Numbered from the stretch's first letter, positions 47,101 to 57,869 are shown. The stretch is DNA of 64,000 nucleotides from Fennellomyces sp. T-0311 (GCA_025266875.1 JALLLT010000004.1:1054001-1118000), one strand, 5' to 3'. Notes: generated by a model from the letters alone, not told the origin. Translations and numbers: made by a program.

Positions 47101-47110
47101 ACAAAATGTA

Positions 47111-47192
47111 CAGTGCTTCCAAAAAGTAATGGCGCTGTATATTTTATATTATAAAAATTGGGCCTTGGCGACACTGATTTTTGGAAATACTG
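47111..47192. mobile_element. MITE family 2, complete 82-bp copy (TA target site)
   Basis: Starts CAGTGCTTCCAAAAAGTAAT and ends with the inverted complement, ACTGATTTTTGGAAATACTG, flanked by TA on both sides. The interior holds GCTGTATATTTTATATTATA, also found at 63971-64000. Non-coding; CAGT ends and the TA duplication again indicate Tc1/mariner ancestry. Confidence 0.78.
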
Positions 47193-47789
47193 TATATGCA
47201 TGAGCAATAGGGTCAGTGTGCTTTCAGCAAACGGATAAATACTGTGTCATTTTGATCGTCGATGTCACTTTGTTCAATTTTTGATCGCTTTCTCGCATCG
47301 CTAATCGAAATCCGTTAGACATCTGGCCTGATACTGACCATAGTGCAAAATACTAGGCATTATCACTTACCACTCATCGAGTGATCGGCTTCGTCGTATT
47401 AGTTGCCGTAAGACTGATCTCTGATTCAAGCCAAACCAGGTTACAGGCTTTAATCCTTCAAGTTCCAATTGGTGTCGGGAGAGCTTTTCCTGTTGCTAGT
47501 AAACTTTGCTTGCCCAGAACCTTGCTTCTGCGTTGTTGCCTTTCCAGCTTTTGGATCCTTGCCGCAGTTTACTACTTACAGGGAGACTGTTGAATTTCTT
47601 TGTAGCGTCTGGCCGGAAAAATGTATACAAGGTTTGATCCATGGAATCACGGTTATTTTACATGAACAAATAAACATTTGATAGCCAGGCGATTATCGTT
47701 TGGCTTTTAAAAGCGTTTGTTCTGTTATGCATGCTTGGTGGCTAGTACAACAAAATTGATCAGTTACTCTTTTAAGAAATTTTTCGGAG
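47193..47789. other. Spacer without a supported gene
   Basis: A plus-strand frame at 47381-47593 is hydrophobic but has no start context or homologous feature. Confidence 0.4.
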
Positions 47790-48690
47790 ATTGGGTACCA
47801 ACCTTGCATTAATTTTCGGTTTCAAGAGCACCATCATCTTCTTCAACAACCGCCACAGAATGGACAGCGTTTCGCTGGTGCTCATCGTAACGATATTCGC
47901 ATTGATGACCGTCTTTCTCCATAAAGATCACAGGCCATTCGAATGCGCTGCAGTAAGCAGGTGGTACATTCGATGTGCGCTTCATACCGACATTCTCTTC
48001 TTGGACATTGGGCTTTGCCTTTGACTGGCCAGATGATTGTATTTTCTTCAACTAGGCAGCCCTGAGACTGTTGTTCTCCTTATAACTTGCAAAGGCACCA
48101 AACATTACCAACATCGGCTTACACCCAGTTTGGTTGATGACAGTGTCTGGGACATAATACGCCCGTCTGGCGTGATGGTCTAAGTGACAGTACGACATCA
48201 TCAAGAAACACCTCCGGTTAGATAGGCAGCTCATTACGATTCAGATTGCTCAAGCGTCTTTCCAGATATGCCTTTCTGTAATTGACGATGGCATTGCTGT
48301 TATGAAGGATGTTTTGTCGTTTTCCCATCCCATAATGAAGTTCAGCAAGCCTCATCATTCTCTTTTATAACCGAGAGGGATGGCACATCAAATCCTTGAT
48401 CCTCGAGGCGCATGCGGATACGCTTTGCTGCAGTTGGCTGACCGGTCTTGGTGCATTCTACCATGAAATTTCGAATTTCATTGACATACGCATCCGAGAG
48501 TGCCTTCCTCAGGCGACTTCACTTCTTACTTTCATCTGGCGAATTAATGTCATTAGAAAGAGTAATGATTCTTCCCGCCGCCGTGTCTCCAATACCAAAG
48601 GGGTCCTGCAACACCTTGCGCGGGGAGTCGTCGATATTGATGTTTCCCAGTCTTATGTACTCACTTATGTATCGTTAAGCGATAAATGAA
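47790..48690 (-). pseudogene. Tc1/mariner-like transposase relic (DDE-type), second copy
   Basis: On the minus strand the order is YISEYIRLGNINIDD, DPFGIGDTAAGRIITLSNDI, then YLERRLSNLNRNELPI and EVFLDD/SYCHLDHHARRAYYVPD around the first catalytic Asp. GCKPMLVMFGAFASYKENNS follows. A TAG at 48052-48054 is followed in the same frame by 80 more codons, ending DGALETEN, that do not look like the rest of the DDE domain; a shifted frame reads ENTIIWPVKGKAQ. A 2-nt insertion separates FLDD from SYCH. The same family as 22930-24060, but the second Asp and the Glu are missing here, so the copy is truncated. Confidence 0.6.
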
Positions 48691-50195
48691 GTTAATTAAT
48701 TTTTGTAATGCGCGCTTGAGTGCGGTTTTAATTTGGGTGATGCCATTGTATGCAACGAGATGTAGGTCAAACGAAAGCGACGCGTGTTAGGAATACGAAA
48801 ATCGCAGTCTTAACGTAGAAAAATGACATCACGAGGAAGCTCTATTTAATGAGCACTTTTTTGCAACTAATATTTTGTATACAATTTTTCCGGCCGATCT
48901 TTAGACAGGATATCGATATACCGTCGATTAGCGGATTGTCCGTTGGCGATACGAAATTCCTTGACAGAGAATTCCAATGACAGCTGATCAACATGCTCGA
49001 TGCACCAATCAACGTCATTTGTAAGCTTCTTGGTCATATTGGTGAAGAGTAGGTGGAGCACAGGCCTGAGTTTTATTTCAACATTATGCATAAGAAATTG
49101 TATACGTACGTACTCCCTTAGTTGAAAAAGTATGAATCTTTATTTGGAAGGCTAATTGACCTGTCCCTATATGTATGTGGTTGATTCCTTGCGGTACAAA
49201 TGTATAGATGTATAGCGAAGGCATAAAGCCGAAAAGGAATAAGTGCTTGAGTGATGAGGCACCACACTAAGTGTGGTTACCTGTAGACGGGGATGCTCAG
49301 CCTTGTAGGGCTTCTTCTGGTGCTAGTTCGTCATCGTCGTACTGCTCATCTCTATGGCTCAGCTTATCGATCTTTCGAAGGACATGCATAAGTACTAGCT
49401 GCGTTTTCTTCCATTTTCCGGGGTCAGCCCATTACTTGAACGCTGTAGGCTGCTCAAGATGTAGTCGAGGACCTGTGGCTCGTTTCGTTGGTCAGTTAAT
49501 GGTCCAAATGCTTTGATGAGCTCTTGATATATTAAGGGAGTTCAGTGAACTTCCACAAGATCATAGACATATTAACCGTCTTTTGCTTTAGGTTCTTAAC
49601 CAAGATGGGAACGCTGTTTCAAATATGCGGCTTGGATACATTATTTGAGACCATGAGAATGTGGAGGCGAATATTCCTCGTTCTGCTGCTCTACAAAGAA
49701 CATAACCTGCTCTTATATTATGGACCCCAGAAAAGTGGTAACTAGCCTCGTCAGTCGGGCACAGTGTAAGTGATTTTATCTAAATTGGGTGTTAACCCCA
49801 GGGTATGTTAGGCAAGTCAATAGGTCAAGCAAAATACATATCACGTTTCTCATTCTTTAGTATAACTGTTGCCATTATTATGTGCATTAGTCTCGAAAAC
49901 ACCGCTGGAGTTTCGCTAGTCTTTATATCTGCAATCTTAAATAGTAGATTCGGTTACCCCAATTTCTGTACCTTTAAACGCGTGGCAGTGCACTCGCAGT
50001 AATTAAAGGGAGTACTGATCGAGACACAAGAACGTGATCGTGGCACAAAATGTCAAAGCACCGCATGGGCTAGTATAAAATTGGATAACCTTTGCAAGAC
50101 ATGTTCTAACAATGTACACAGTCAAGGGGGGAGGGGCACTAAAAAAAGCAGTTTACATATTATACAATGCGCTGTATCTTCTATTGTCTTTTTTT
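48691..50195. other. Repeat-derived region without a supported gene
   Basis: Apart from the non-LTR relic near 49271-49500, only short AT-rich frames are seen (for example 48867-49091, -, 74 codons, no motif). The last 200 bp are the 3' flank of the thiolase gene. Confidence 0.45.
49271..49500 (-). pseudogene. Non-LTR retrotransposon C-terminal relic, third copy
   Basis: On the minus strand EPQVLDYILSSLQRSSNGLT reads into a stop. After a frameshift GKWKKTQLVLMHVLRKIDKL and SHRDEQYDDDELA follow. Both halves align by eye with HPIDHILNCLPRSDAGLT and GKWKDVWLALLDVLRKIDSL of the relic at 5890-6640. Confidence 0.55.
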
Positions 50196-51564
50196 TTACA
50201 CGCGCTCGAGAATAACCGCGACACCCTGGCCACCGCCGATACAGGCGGAACCCACAGCATACTTGGACTTGGTGCGTTGCAAAGCATGAGACAAGTGCGT
50301 CAAAATACGCGCACCTGAGGCACCAAGGGGATGACCAACAGCAATAGCACCACCATTCACATTGGTCTTTTCACGGTCCAATCCAAGCTCCTTTTCCACA
50401 GCCAAATACTGAGCAGCAAAGGCTTCGTTGACTTCAATCAAATCCATTTGGTCCAGAGTCAAATTGGCGCGCTTGAGAGCGCCGGTGATGGCGGGAACCG
50501 GGCCTAGGCCCATCAAAGTGGGTTCGACGGCCGACGCTTGCCAGCTCACAACGCGTGCAAGCGGTGTCAGTCCATACTTCTTGACGGCATCTTCGCTAGC
50601 AACAACCAAGGCAGCCGCACCATCGTTGATACCGGAAGCATTAGCGGCCGATGTCACGCCGTCCTTCTTGAACACGGGCTTGAGCTTGTCAAGCGCTTCG
50701 AACGTGACGCCCGAGCGAGGATATTCATCTTGCGAGACGGTTTCGACCCCCTTGCGACCCTTGATATCGACAGGAACGATTTCGTCTTTGAAGACACCGT
50801 CCTTGGCAGCTAATAAAGATTCAGTCCTACGTGATCCGGGCATTGCTCTTTTTTCTTTTGCCATTACCTTGCTCGTATCTGTTTTGACTCGACACGGCAT
50901 ACTTGTCACATTCCTCCTTGGAGATCTTGTACAACTCTGCCAGGTTTTCGGCGGTGATGCCCATGGGGGTAGGGTTGGGATACTGGTCGGTCAAGGTAGC
51001 CCACATGGAGTCTTGGAGTTTCAGATCAACGCCGAGTTTGGTACCCCAGCGCGATTTGCCGCTCAAAGTGTACGGTGACAAGGACATACTTTCGGCGCCA
51101 CCTGCCAACACAACCTCGCTATCACCCAGCAAAATCTCATGGGTCGCGTTCACCACACTCTGCAAGCCTGAGCCACACAATCGATTCACAGTCAATGCAG
51201 GGACGTGAACTGGAAGACCTGCGCGGTGACCAATATGGCGAGCGACGTAAGCGCCCGCGGGATCCGTTTGCATCACGTTGCCAATAATCACTGCATCGAC
51301 TGGAACTTCGGTTTTCAGATCCGCAAGGGCTGCCTTGGAGGCAAGACCACCCAACTCGGCCGCTATGTAGTCGCTGTCAACACTTTTGTATTGGTGCTTA
51401 CTAAGGGCCGTTTGCTACTTTACCAGTGAGATCCTTGAGTTTGCCGCCAAAGCTGCCAATAGGCGTTCTATTATGTAACGTCTGGGTTAGTGTTTGGAGC
51501 GTGCGAGGAACAGCCACAGACGCGACCTTTTTGCAGAGACGATGAAGACTTGTCGAAGTGCCAT
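50196..51564 (-). CDS. 3-ketoacyl-CoA thiolase / acetyl-CoA acyltransferase, ACAA2-like
   Basis: Thiolases cleave 3-ketoacyl-CoA or condense two acetyl-CoA. Four exons, 51564-51527, 51467-51424, 51362-50868 and 50809-50196, give 396 residues, almost exactly the length of mitochondrial ACAA2. The start MALRQVFIVSAKRTPIGSFG resembles ACAA2, whose uncleaved N-terminus also serves as its targeting signal. The nucleophilic Cys lies in NRLCGSGLQSV. Other motifs are MGITAENLAELY, NEAFAAQYLAVE, the GHPLGASGARIL His block and the second Cys in ACIGGGQGVAVI. No PTS1 (the C-terminus is LERV) and no obvious PTS2. The upstream frame is open for 44 more codons (from ATG 51696), which is probably 5' leader but could be a presequence. 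Confidence 0.93.
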
Positions 51565-51846
51565 TTCGAGAATGTGAAAGAAAGCAGTGAGAAAAGGAGC
51601 TTTGAGAGCGTGGAAGAATTTGAGAGCAACTCTAACTGCATGTGAAAATTCGGATTTGTGTGAAAAGGATGCTTCTCCGCGTGGGCGCATGAACATTCCA
51701 CCAGCCTCTTTCTCCCTTTCTCCTCCTTTGATGGCAAAAAGTCATTTGAAAGGAGCAAAAAAAAAAGAAGGATTTTTTGTGATCAGTGCTTTTGTTGTTT
51801 TATTCATGAATGCATATGCTAAGCTTTCTTTTTTAATCTAAAGGAA

Positions 51847-52752
51847 TTACACCGCCTGCGGTACAAAAGCCGTATCATGGAGACCGGGCCGTTTCCGGCG
51901 GCCCATCGATCGTCGCGAAACGGCAGTTTGAATGGGTATATCATCGTCATCGCTACTCATATCCAGTTGCTGTTTGACTTTTTCCTTGTACTTGTCTGCT
52001 GCAGACCGCATTCCACTTCTTGTACCAAGGGCAGTAGCGATGGGCACCAGATCCTTGTCGTCCTCTTCGGCTTGATCGTCCAGCAAGCCACCTCGCATTG
52101 TCACTGCCAGCGGAACATCATCGTCGTCGTCGTATTGCTGAGGTCGTCGTCGTGGTGACATATTTCCAGTACGTTGGGGAGAACCAGCTCGGCTTGTGCT
52201 GTTGCTAGGCAGCGGCATAGGGTAATTATGGATAGCATCGTACTGATGTCGGGCAGCTTGTCGCAAATCGTGAGCTGAAGCATGTTTGCGCATTGCGGGC
52301 GAACCGGGCGGTGTAAATTGCGGCATTTGTGGTACCTTGGGTCGCTGTACGGGTGACGCTCGACTCGAGCGACTCGCTGGGGAAGAAGTGGAAGGCGTCG
52401 GAACTGGCGATGTGCCACATAATTTGCTAAGCGTCTCTTCACGAACTTTCATACTATGAGCTCTCTGTGCTGCTGTCACTCGCTGAGTTGTATTGGCTGC
52501 CGTCGATTTTGAACGCGGTCGTCGAGCAGCTGTAATAGTGGGCTTTTTGGTGACATCGACGGGACGAGAATGGACCGGAGCATATGGATCGTAACCCATC
52601 ATGGGCTGCACGGGCGGCGGCGAAGTTGCTTGATTGCTGGTATTGCTGTTGGTGCTGCTCGTGCTTGGTTTGCTGCTATGATTGCCCTTGTTACTACGGA
52701 ACAAGCCAAACAATGGCTTGGGTTTCTTCTTTTTGGTTTCGAGCTGACTCAT
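51847..52752 (-). CDS. Intronless disordered basic/acidic-patch protein, unknown function
   Basis: A 301-residue single-exon frame starts at ATG 52752, with no better upstream start. It begins MSQLETKKKKPKPLFGLFRS, a Lys-rich patch with hydrophobics that could bind membranes or act as a localisation signal. It is then dominated by Ser, Pro, Thr, Gln and Arg (SPASRSSRASP, PQFTPPGSPAM). The DDDDDVPLAV and SSDDDDIPIQTAV motifs are related, and VPIATALGTRS is a third, so an acidic-then-(V/I)P(L/I) unit is repeated three times. S-P and R-x-x-S sites suggest phosphorylation (inference). No domain was recognised, but the length and lack of stops make it a credible gene. Confidence 0.72.
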   Translation of the reverse strand: MSQLETKKKKPKPLFGLFRSNKGNHSSKPSTSSTNSNTSNQATSPPPVQPMMGYDPYAPVHSRPVDVTKKPTITAARRPRSKSTAANTTQRVTAAQRAHSMKVREETLSKLCGTSPVPTPSTSSPASRSSRASPVQRPKVPQMPQFTPPGSPAMRKHASAHDLRQAARHQYDAIHNYPMPLPSNSTSRAGSPQRTGNMSPRRRPQQYDDDDDVPLAVTMRGGLLDDQAEEDDKDLVPIATALGTRSGMRSAADKYKEKVKQQLDMSSDDDDIPIQTAVSRRSMGRRKRPGLHDTAFVPQAV

Positions 52753-52760
52753 GGGGAAAA

Positions 52761-52787
52761 AAGCGAAGAAAGCGAAGAAAGCGAAGG
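52761..52787. repeat. GAAGAAAGC minisatellite, about 3 units
   Basis: GCGAAGAAAGCGAAGAAAGC then GAAGG, immediately upstream of the start of the gene 51847-52752. On the coding strand it is a pyrimidine-rich leader. Confidence 0.65.
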
Positions 52788-53378
52788 AGAGACAAGCGAG
52801 GTTTTTTTTTGATTAAAGAGAAAGAAAGGCTGGAAAGGTTTGAAAGTACAAAGCCCAGTTTGCTCTTTATATAGGGCCCTGAAATCGGTGGTCCGGGAAC
52901 AATTCATGTTGCACAGGTGCACCCCCCAGAACCAATTCTTCTGCCGGTGACACAAACATAAAAAGGTAATAACCCTTCAAAAGTGGGGGAAACGAGATGC
53001 CATCAACCACACACTCTCTTTTGTGATCGCGATTAGGGGCTGATGCACGTTTGGGAGTGGAAAAAAGCTATGGATCGATGCACCACAACTCTATTTATTG
53101 TTCTTCGAAAGGGAGCACTTATACTTGGGGTCGCACTGATCTGCGGCCAAGGCCCCCAAATCGTCGGGCCATGCGTCCACGCGAGAGAATATTGACACAT
53201 GTCTAAATACCATTTACGTCGTCAAACTTCATGGCGAAGCATCATTGCTACGTTCTTGAAACCTCACATTATCAAACAAGTGCTTCAAGCGATGACTATA
53301 TACAATGCGAAAAGGATACGGGAAGGGAAGGGGGAGAACACTATTTACTTGCTCCAGGGTGCAAAGGGGGAAGGGAGT
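52788..53378. other. Intergenic region, no gene seen
   Basis: It holds the upstream sequence of the disordered-protein gene and the 3' flank of the RING-CH gene. A C-rich patch (TGCACCCCCCAGAACC) is at about 52917. Confidence 0.45.
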
Positions 53379-54358
53379 TTATCGAGCTGATGGCATATTA
53401 TATAAGCGACTGAGTAGATAACCAAGTGAGAGGCATAGAACGAGATAGGAAACGTAGTGAGGCCGCCATAAAACCTGTTGCAGAAACGCCCAGCTTCGGC
53501 CCAAATAGCCCGCACGCCAACATTCCCAGTGGATGATCTAGTCAAAAAAAAGCTGATGAGTATAACAAGCCCAGTTTCTAGGTGCTAACATGACTTACGG
53601 GCAGCCAAATGTAATCAGGACGACCTAGCGGCGCGTCAGGACTGTCATCTATCTCTGCGCCGGGCACTTTGCGGAGTTCGATGCAGCGAGCAGATTCTGC
53701 GGCCAAGCAGAACAGTAACACCAAACTGAGTGTGTAAAAAATGCATTTAGCTCTCGACAGACGGCCTATCGCTTAACGCTCGTTAGTATATGGGCACTTC
53801 TAAAGCAACGAGAATACACCCACCTGGGAAGGAAAGGGGATCTTTGGCGGACGATGACAACGACAATGCCGGGAGGGCGAACTGTGTAGGAGGCGGAGGT
53901 GGGGAAGAAGATGATTCCGGTAAGGTATATTCATAAAGACAAGTACTGCATTGTCGGGCAGTACCCACCGAAGATAGCCAGCTTCTTAAACACTTCTCGT
54001 GTACATTTCCACTGCGCAGCACGAAAGGGAGGTTATTATCTTCGTCTGGCTGTTGTTGTTCTACATACATGCTCCCGCGGCACTTGCATGGCCGGATAAA
54101 GTGTCCATACTCCATGTCCTCCGTGGCGCCGTAGCAGATCCGGCAGAATGGATCCGACGTATCATCCACCATGAAGGCCCCTTGACGGACGAGCGGTGGT
54201 GGATCCTGCTGTTCGTGGGGCTGTAGGTGGCGGCGGAGGTTTGCATGATTCACGCTGCTGCCATTAATGCTAAACACTGTCGACTGGCGCTGCGACGACG
54301 ACGACGACGGGAACGGCAGTGCTGACGACGATGCGTACTCATAACGGCGTTTCGTCAT
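53379..54358 (-). CDS. RING-CH (MARCH-type) membrane E3 ubiquitin ligase-like protein
   Basis: RING-CH proteins transfer ubiquitin to membrane targets. Three exons, 54358-53824, 53765-53599 and 53537-53379, give 286 residues in frame. The RING-CH domain (about residues 70-145) shows CRICYG, then CKCRGSMYV, HEKCLRSWL (the H-x2-C unusual for plain RING fingers) and CSTCLYEYTL; this is the C4HC3 order. A 20-residue insert (EQQQPDEDNNLP) splits the domain between CRGSMYV and VHEKC, which is odd. After a Pro/Ser linker there is one hydrophobic segment, CIFYTLSLVLLFCLAAESA, and a second near the C-terminus, YVSYLVLCLSLGYLLSRLY. An ER or vacuolar membrane location is likely but not shown by the sequence. 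Confidence 0.85.
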
Positions 54359-54540
54359 TGCTAATGCGTGCAGACTGCGAAAAGAAAAAGAGAACGAATG
54401 TAGCGATTGTTATTGATGGAAATGAAGAGAATGAGCACAGGGTATTTTTTGTCTGGAAAAAGTAAAAGGAGATATGATGCACCGCTTTTTATACGCCGCG
54501 GACACTTTTTTCTCTGGTTCGCAGCAGGACCGCCTGACCC

Positions 54541-56329
54541 TCATTCCATTTGCAGCACGAGACAGCGCTTCCAGCCTTGTGAATCCTTGCGCACCTCCAC
54601 CGTCTTCCACCCCGCCATGATCACCTGCACTCGCTCCATCATGCCCTTGCCGCACTCGAGCACCAGCTTGGACTCGCGGTGCATCACCGTCGGCGCAACC
54701 TTGCTGAGCACAGTGTACCACTCGTATCCGTCGTCGTTGGCGAAAAGCGCAGTTGCTGGTTCATGCTCGAGCATCCGGTGTTGAAACACTGCCTTTTCGC
54801 TCAGATACGGCGGATTACAAACCACCACATCAAACAGTCCCAGCCCAGCTTCCATCAACAGGCTCATGTCCTTCTGCACAAACTGCGCACCCTCGATCCC
54901 CAGGCTGCCGGCATTCTCTCTGGCCACATCCAGCGCCGCGCTACTGATATCCACCCCAACACCCGTCGCACCCTTGCACTGACTGAGAATAGACAGCAGC
55001 AGATTGCCGCAGCCTGTGCCAATATCAAGCACGCGTTTGGGACCAGCACTGACGGCCGCCTCTACAAGTGTTTCCGAGCTTGGACGTGGTACCAGACACG
55101 CCTCGGTAACCTTGAACTTGAGATTGCAAAACTCTTTTTCACCCAGCACGTACGCTAAAGGCTTGCCCTCTTGGTACAATCCATCCACAAGTTCATCGCC
55201 ACCCGTCGCATCAATGGATACACCGGCTTTGCGCATTGCATCGAGCTTTTCGTCCACACGGCGACGCCAAAACTTGTGTTCACGCGTCCTCAGCAGCTCA
55301 AACTTGTCTGGCTCCTGTCCTTGCCATGACATTTGTTGCCGCGTAACAGGGTGCATCAATCCAACGCGTAGCACGCTCATACACAGACCCTTATCCTTGC
55401 TCGATTTTAGAAAACGGGTATATGTTGAGTTGCCTACGATCGGATGTTGCTGTCCATACATTAACCGTCGGATTGCTGTGCTTACGATGGGCGTACGAAG
55501 ATCGAGATCCAGCGTCGTCAAATATTCGGCATGGTTGGAACGTGTGATACCAACGATCGCAATGGACTTCAGCAAATCAAGAGCCGATCGTTCGTCTGTA
55601 TCATGTACTTCATCGTCATCGTCTTTTTCTGCTGTCATTTCGTCGGGAGTGTCTGTCGATGGTTGCAAATGATCGAGCAGATCAGGTGGTACGCGACCAT
55701 GACATATGGCGCGCATAACAACTTGCATGTCGCCATTTTGATATTGTTGTGCCAAGTCAAGCTTTGCCTTTTCCGTTTTGGCTACAACCAGCTATATGGC
55801 ACTTTATCAGTTCTTGCTGTGCGGTAAGTTCAACCATGGATCGATTTACCAATCCTGAAGCAGCCTTCTGCAGCGAGTAAGGGCACCAGAATTTGGCCTC
55901 TTCCGTCGCATTGGTCAAAGCATATATCAATGCTTTCTCAAATAGCCCAAAACTCTATTTGGCGTGTCAACGACTTGTGCTTCTCTTATAATGGTGAGCT
56001 CTCCTTACTTGACCGGGCGCTTTCCACACGATGGCCATATGTTCATCCTCGTATCGGATATCCACCGGGATTGCCTTCAGTTTTTCTCGCTCCACTATGC
56101 CTCGATCGTACCGGACTTCGACGACATCACCTGCACGCAAGATTCGTGTTTCCTCGGCAAGCTGGCCGTTCACGGATACTTCTTTACGTTTAAATGCGCT
56201 TCGACAGCACTCTTGAGATTGGACAATGTGCCGATAATGCTTCAATAGCCACTTCTTGATCCGGGTATCTCCATCCGCATCGCGCACGGTTGCTTTCAAA
56301 TAGTTTATCCGTTCGATGGAATCTGTCAT
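54541..56329 (-). CDS. Fusion: S4 domain + degenerate RluA pseudouridine synthase + PrmC/HemK methyltransferase
   Basis: Three exons, 56329-56009, 55954-55850 and 55791-54541, give 558 residues in frame. Residues about 20-80 form an S4 RNA-binding domain (RIKKWLLKHY, AFKRKEVSVNG, RAGDVVEVR). Residues about 85-330 follow the RluA fold: VDIRYEDEHMAIVWKAPGQ, then AASGLLVVAKTEKAKLDL, RAICHG and GLMHPVT. The usual catalytic HRLD reads YSLQ and the usual E-T-G-R-x-H-Q-I-R reads RTPIVSTAIR, so it should not be active. Residues about 335-558 are a PrmC/HemK glutamine methyltransferase: LAYVLGEKEF, VLDIGTGCGNLLLS (SAM motif I, about 396) and the NPPY catalytic motif at about 468. PrmC/Mtq1 methylates the GGQ glutamine of release factors. 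The short tail after GLMHPVT matches RluA ends, so the RluA domain is complete rather than truncated. Confidence 0.87.
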
Positions 56330-56559
56330 AAAAAGGAGAGGAAGAACAAAAACAATGTGCCGCACAAAGAATTTCGAGCGCCACCTCTTTTGACGAGGGG
56401 ACTTTTAAAAAAAATCCGGAACAAGAACGTTTATATCAAAGTATAGAGATGCAGTGTACATAAGTAAAATGGAATAATGATAAAACAACAGCAAGAGCAG
56501 GGGAAGAATAAGCGTTTTTCTTTTGAGGGGTTATCGTTTGCCCGGTAAGGACTCTAAAA

Positions 56560-57855
56560 TTAGTTGTTAAGCAACGGTCGTCGAGCATCTTCGTGATCCG
56601 TATCATCTTCCTGGTAAGATCCACGTCGCTGCTTTCTCCGCGCGCATCCGCAGCAAACCAAGTACACACCGAACTTCCATGCGGATACGATGAGATCACG
56701 GATATCGCGGAATATGCTAGCCTTGCCATTAACGATGCGCTCCGGACGAAGGCGATGGCGATTGTCGATCATCACGCGGATGCATGCCACAACAGCGCTC
56801 AGGACGCCCAACGCTGTGCTCGCCGAGATCAAGAACATGATAATCTGCTGGTATCGGACAGCGTTCATGACCGGGGCACCACCCAGGATCTGACCCGTCA
56901 TCATACCAGGAATCGAAATGAGACCAATAACGGACATTTGGTTGATTGTCGGCAACATTGCGAGACGGACAGCTTCAATGGCAATGGATTGGCCAGCCTC
57001 CCAGCGACTTGCGCCAAATGCCAGATATGTCTCGATGTGTTCCTTGCGCGAACCCACGCTGGACAAGCAGCTGCTCAATGCAACGGCCATACCACTCATC
57101 ATGTTGCCTAGCAACATGCCCATGGTGGGGATGAACGTCTCGGGAATCCAGAAGGGGTTTTGCTCCATCGCGTATCGGCTACCGATGATGCCAATCAGCA
57201 GCGTGGAAAACGCGGTTGACAGCAGCACCGCCAAAAACTGCGCTTTGACTGTGAGCATATTAATGCAGCTATTATTCGATTAACACTTACCATGCCTCGG
57301 AATGTCTGCTTTGATTTGTTGTAAACCGTCTCATAGGTCCCGAGCAGAATCAGAACACCTAGTTAAATTTGCTTAACACCCTGCCAATGATAGATCGCCC
57401 TGTCTCTCTTCACGTCTTACATGTCATTAACATAATGATGGCTGGATGACGAGCCTTGAAGACATCTTCAAGAATATAGCCCTATGCAATGCAGCGACGC
57501 ATGCACGTGTGTGAGTTGGCCGGCCATATTTCAATGATTAGCCTTTTTTTGCTTTACCATGATGGTGAGCTGGACAAGACATCGGATCGAAGCAATAATA
57601 AGCGACTTTTCCAGCTTCAGTCCAAGAACAATGGACATAATGCCTAAGTAATCAATCATTTAATATATTTTCCTTTTTTGCATGTTTTTTTCTGGTGTTG
57701 AAAAGATCAGTACCGTTGACGAGAATGAAGCCCGAAGCGATTGCGACATTTTCCCAGCCCAGTTCAGGCTGCTTGTGTCCGTCTTCAGCATATGTGTCCA
57801 AGGTAGCATTAGCAGGAGCTTGTAGCCCTGACAATTCTAATAGGAATGAGTACAT
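56560..57855 (-). CDS. UPF0014/FetB-like ABC-type membrane permease subunit
   Basis: UPF0014 proteins include bacterial FetB (iron export) and plant STAR2/ALS3 (aluminium tolerance). Five exons, 57855-57714, 57643-57558, 57481-57421, 57358-57291 and 57237-56560, give 344 residues. Conserved family stretches appear in order: LGLKLEKSLIIASIRCLVQL, then GYILEDVF, LILLGTYETVYNKS, TFIPTMGMLLGNMMSGMAVA and EAGQSIAIEAVRLAMLPTIN. MSVIGLISIPGMMTGQILGG follows, and about seven hydrophobic segments are present. The C-terminal ~55 residues are a Cys/Arg-rich cytosolic tail (CCGCARRKQRRGS) absent from bacterial homologues. No ATPase partner is encoded nearby. The exon 5 acceptor (GCGCAG) is the only in-frame choice. 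Confidence 0.9.
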
Positions 57856-57869
57856 GACTCTAGCTAAGA

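Noticed and set aside
48052..48054. In-frame TAG in the Tc1 relic as programmed readthrough
   Set aside because: The copy has other frameshifts and lacks two catalytic residues, so the stop is ordinary decay.
54679..55672. Two long plus-strand frames (159 and 222 codons) opposite the methyltransferase
   Set aside because: The minus-strand frame has full methyltransferase and RluA motifs; the plus-strand frames have none.
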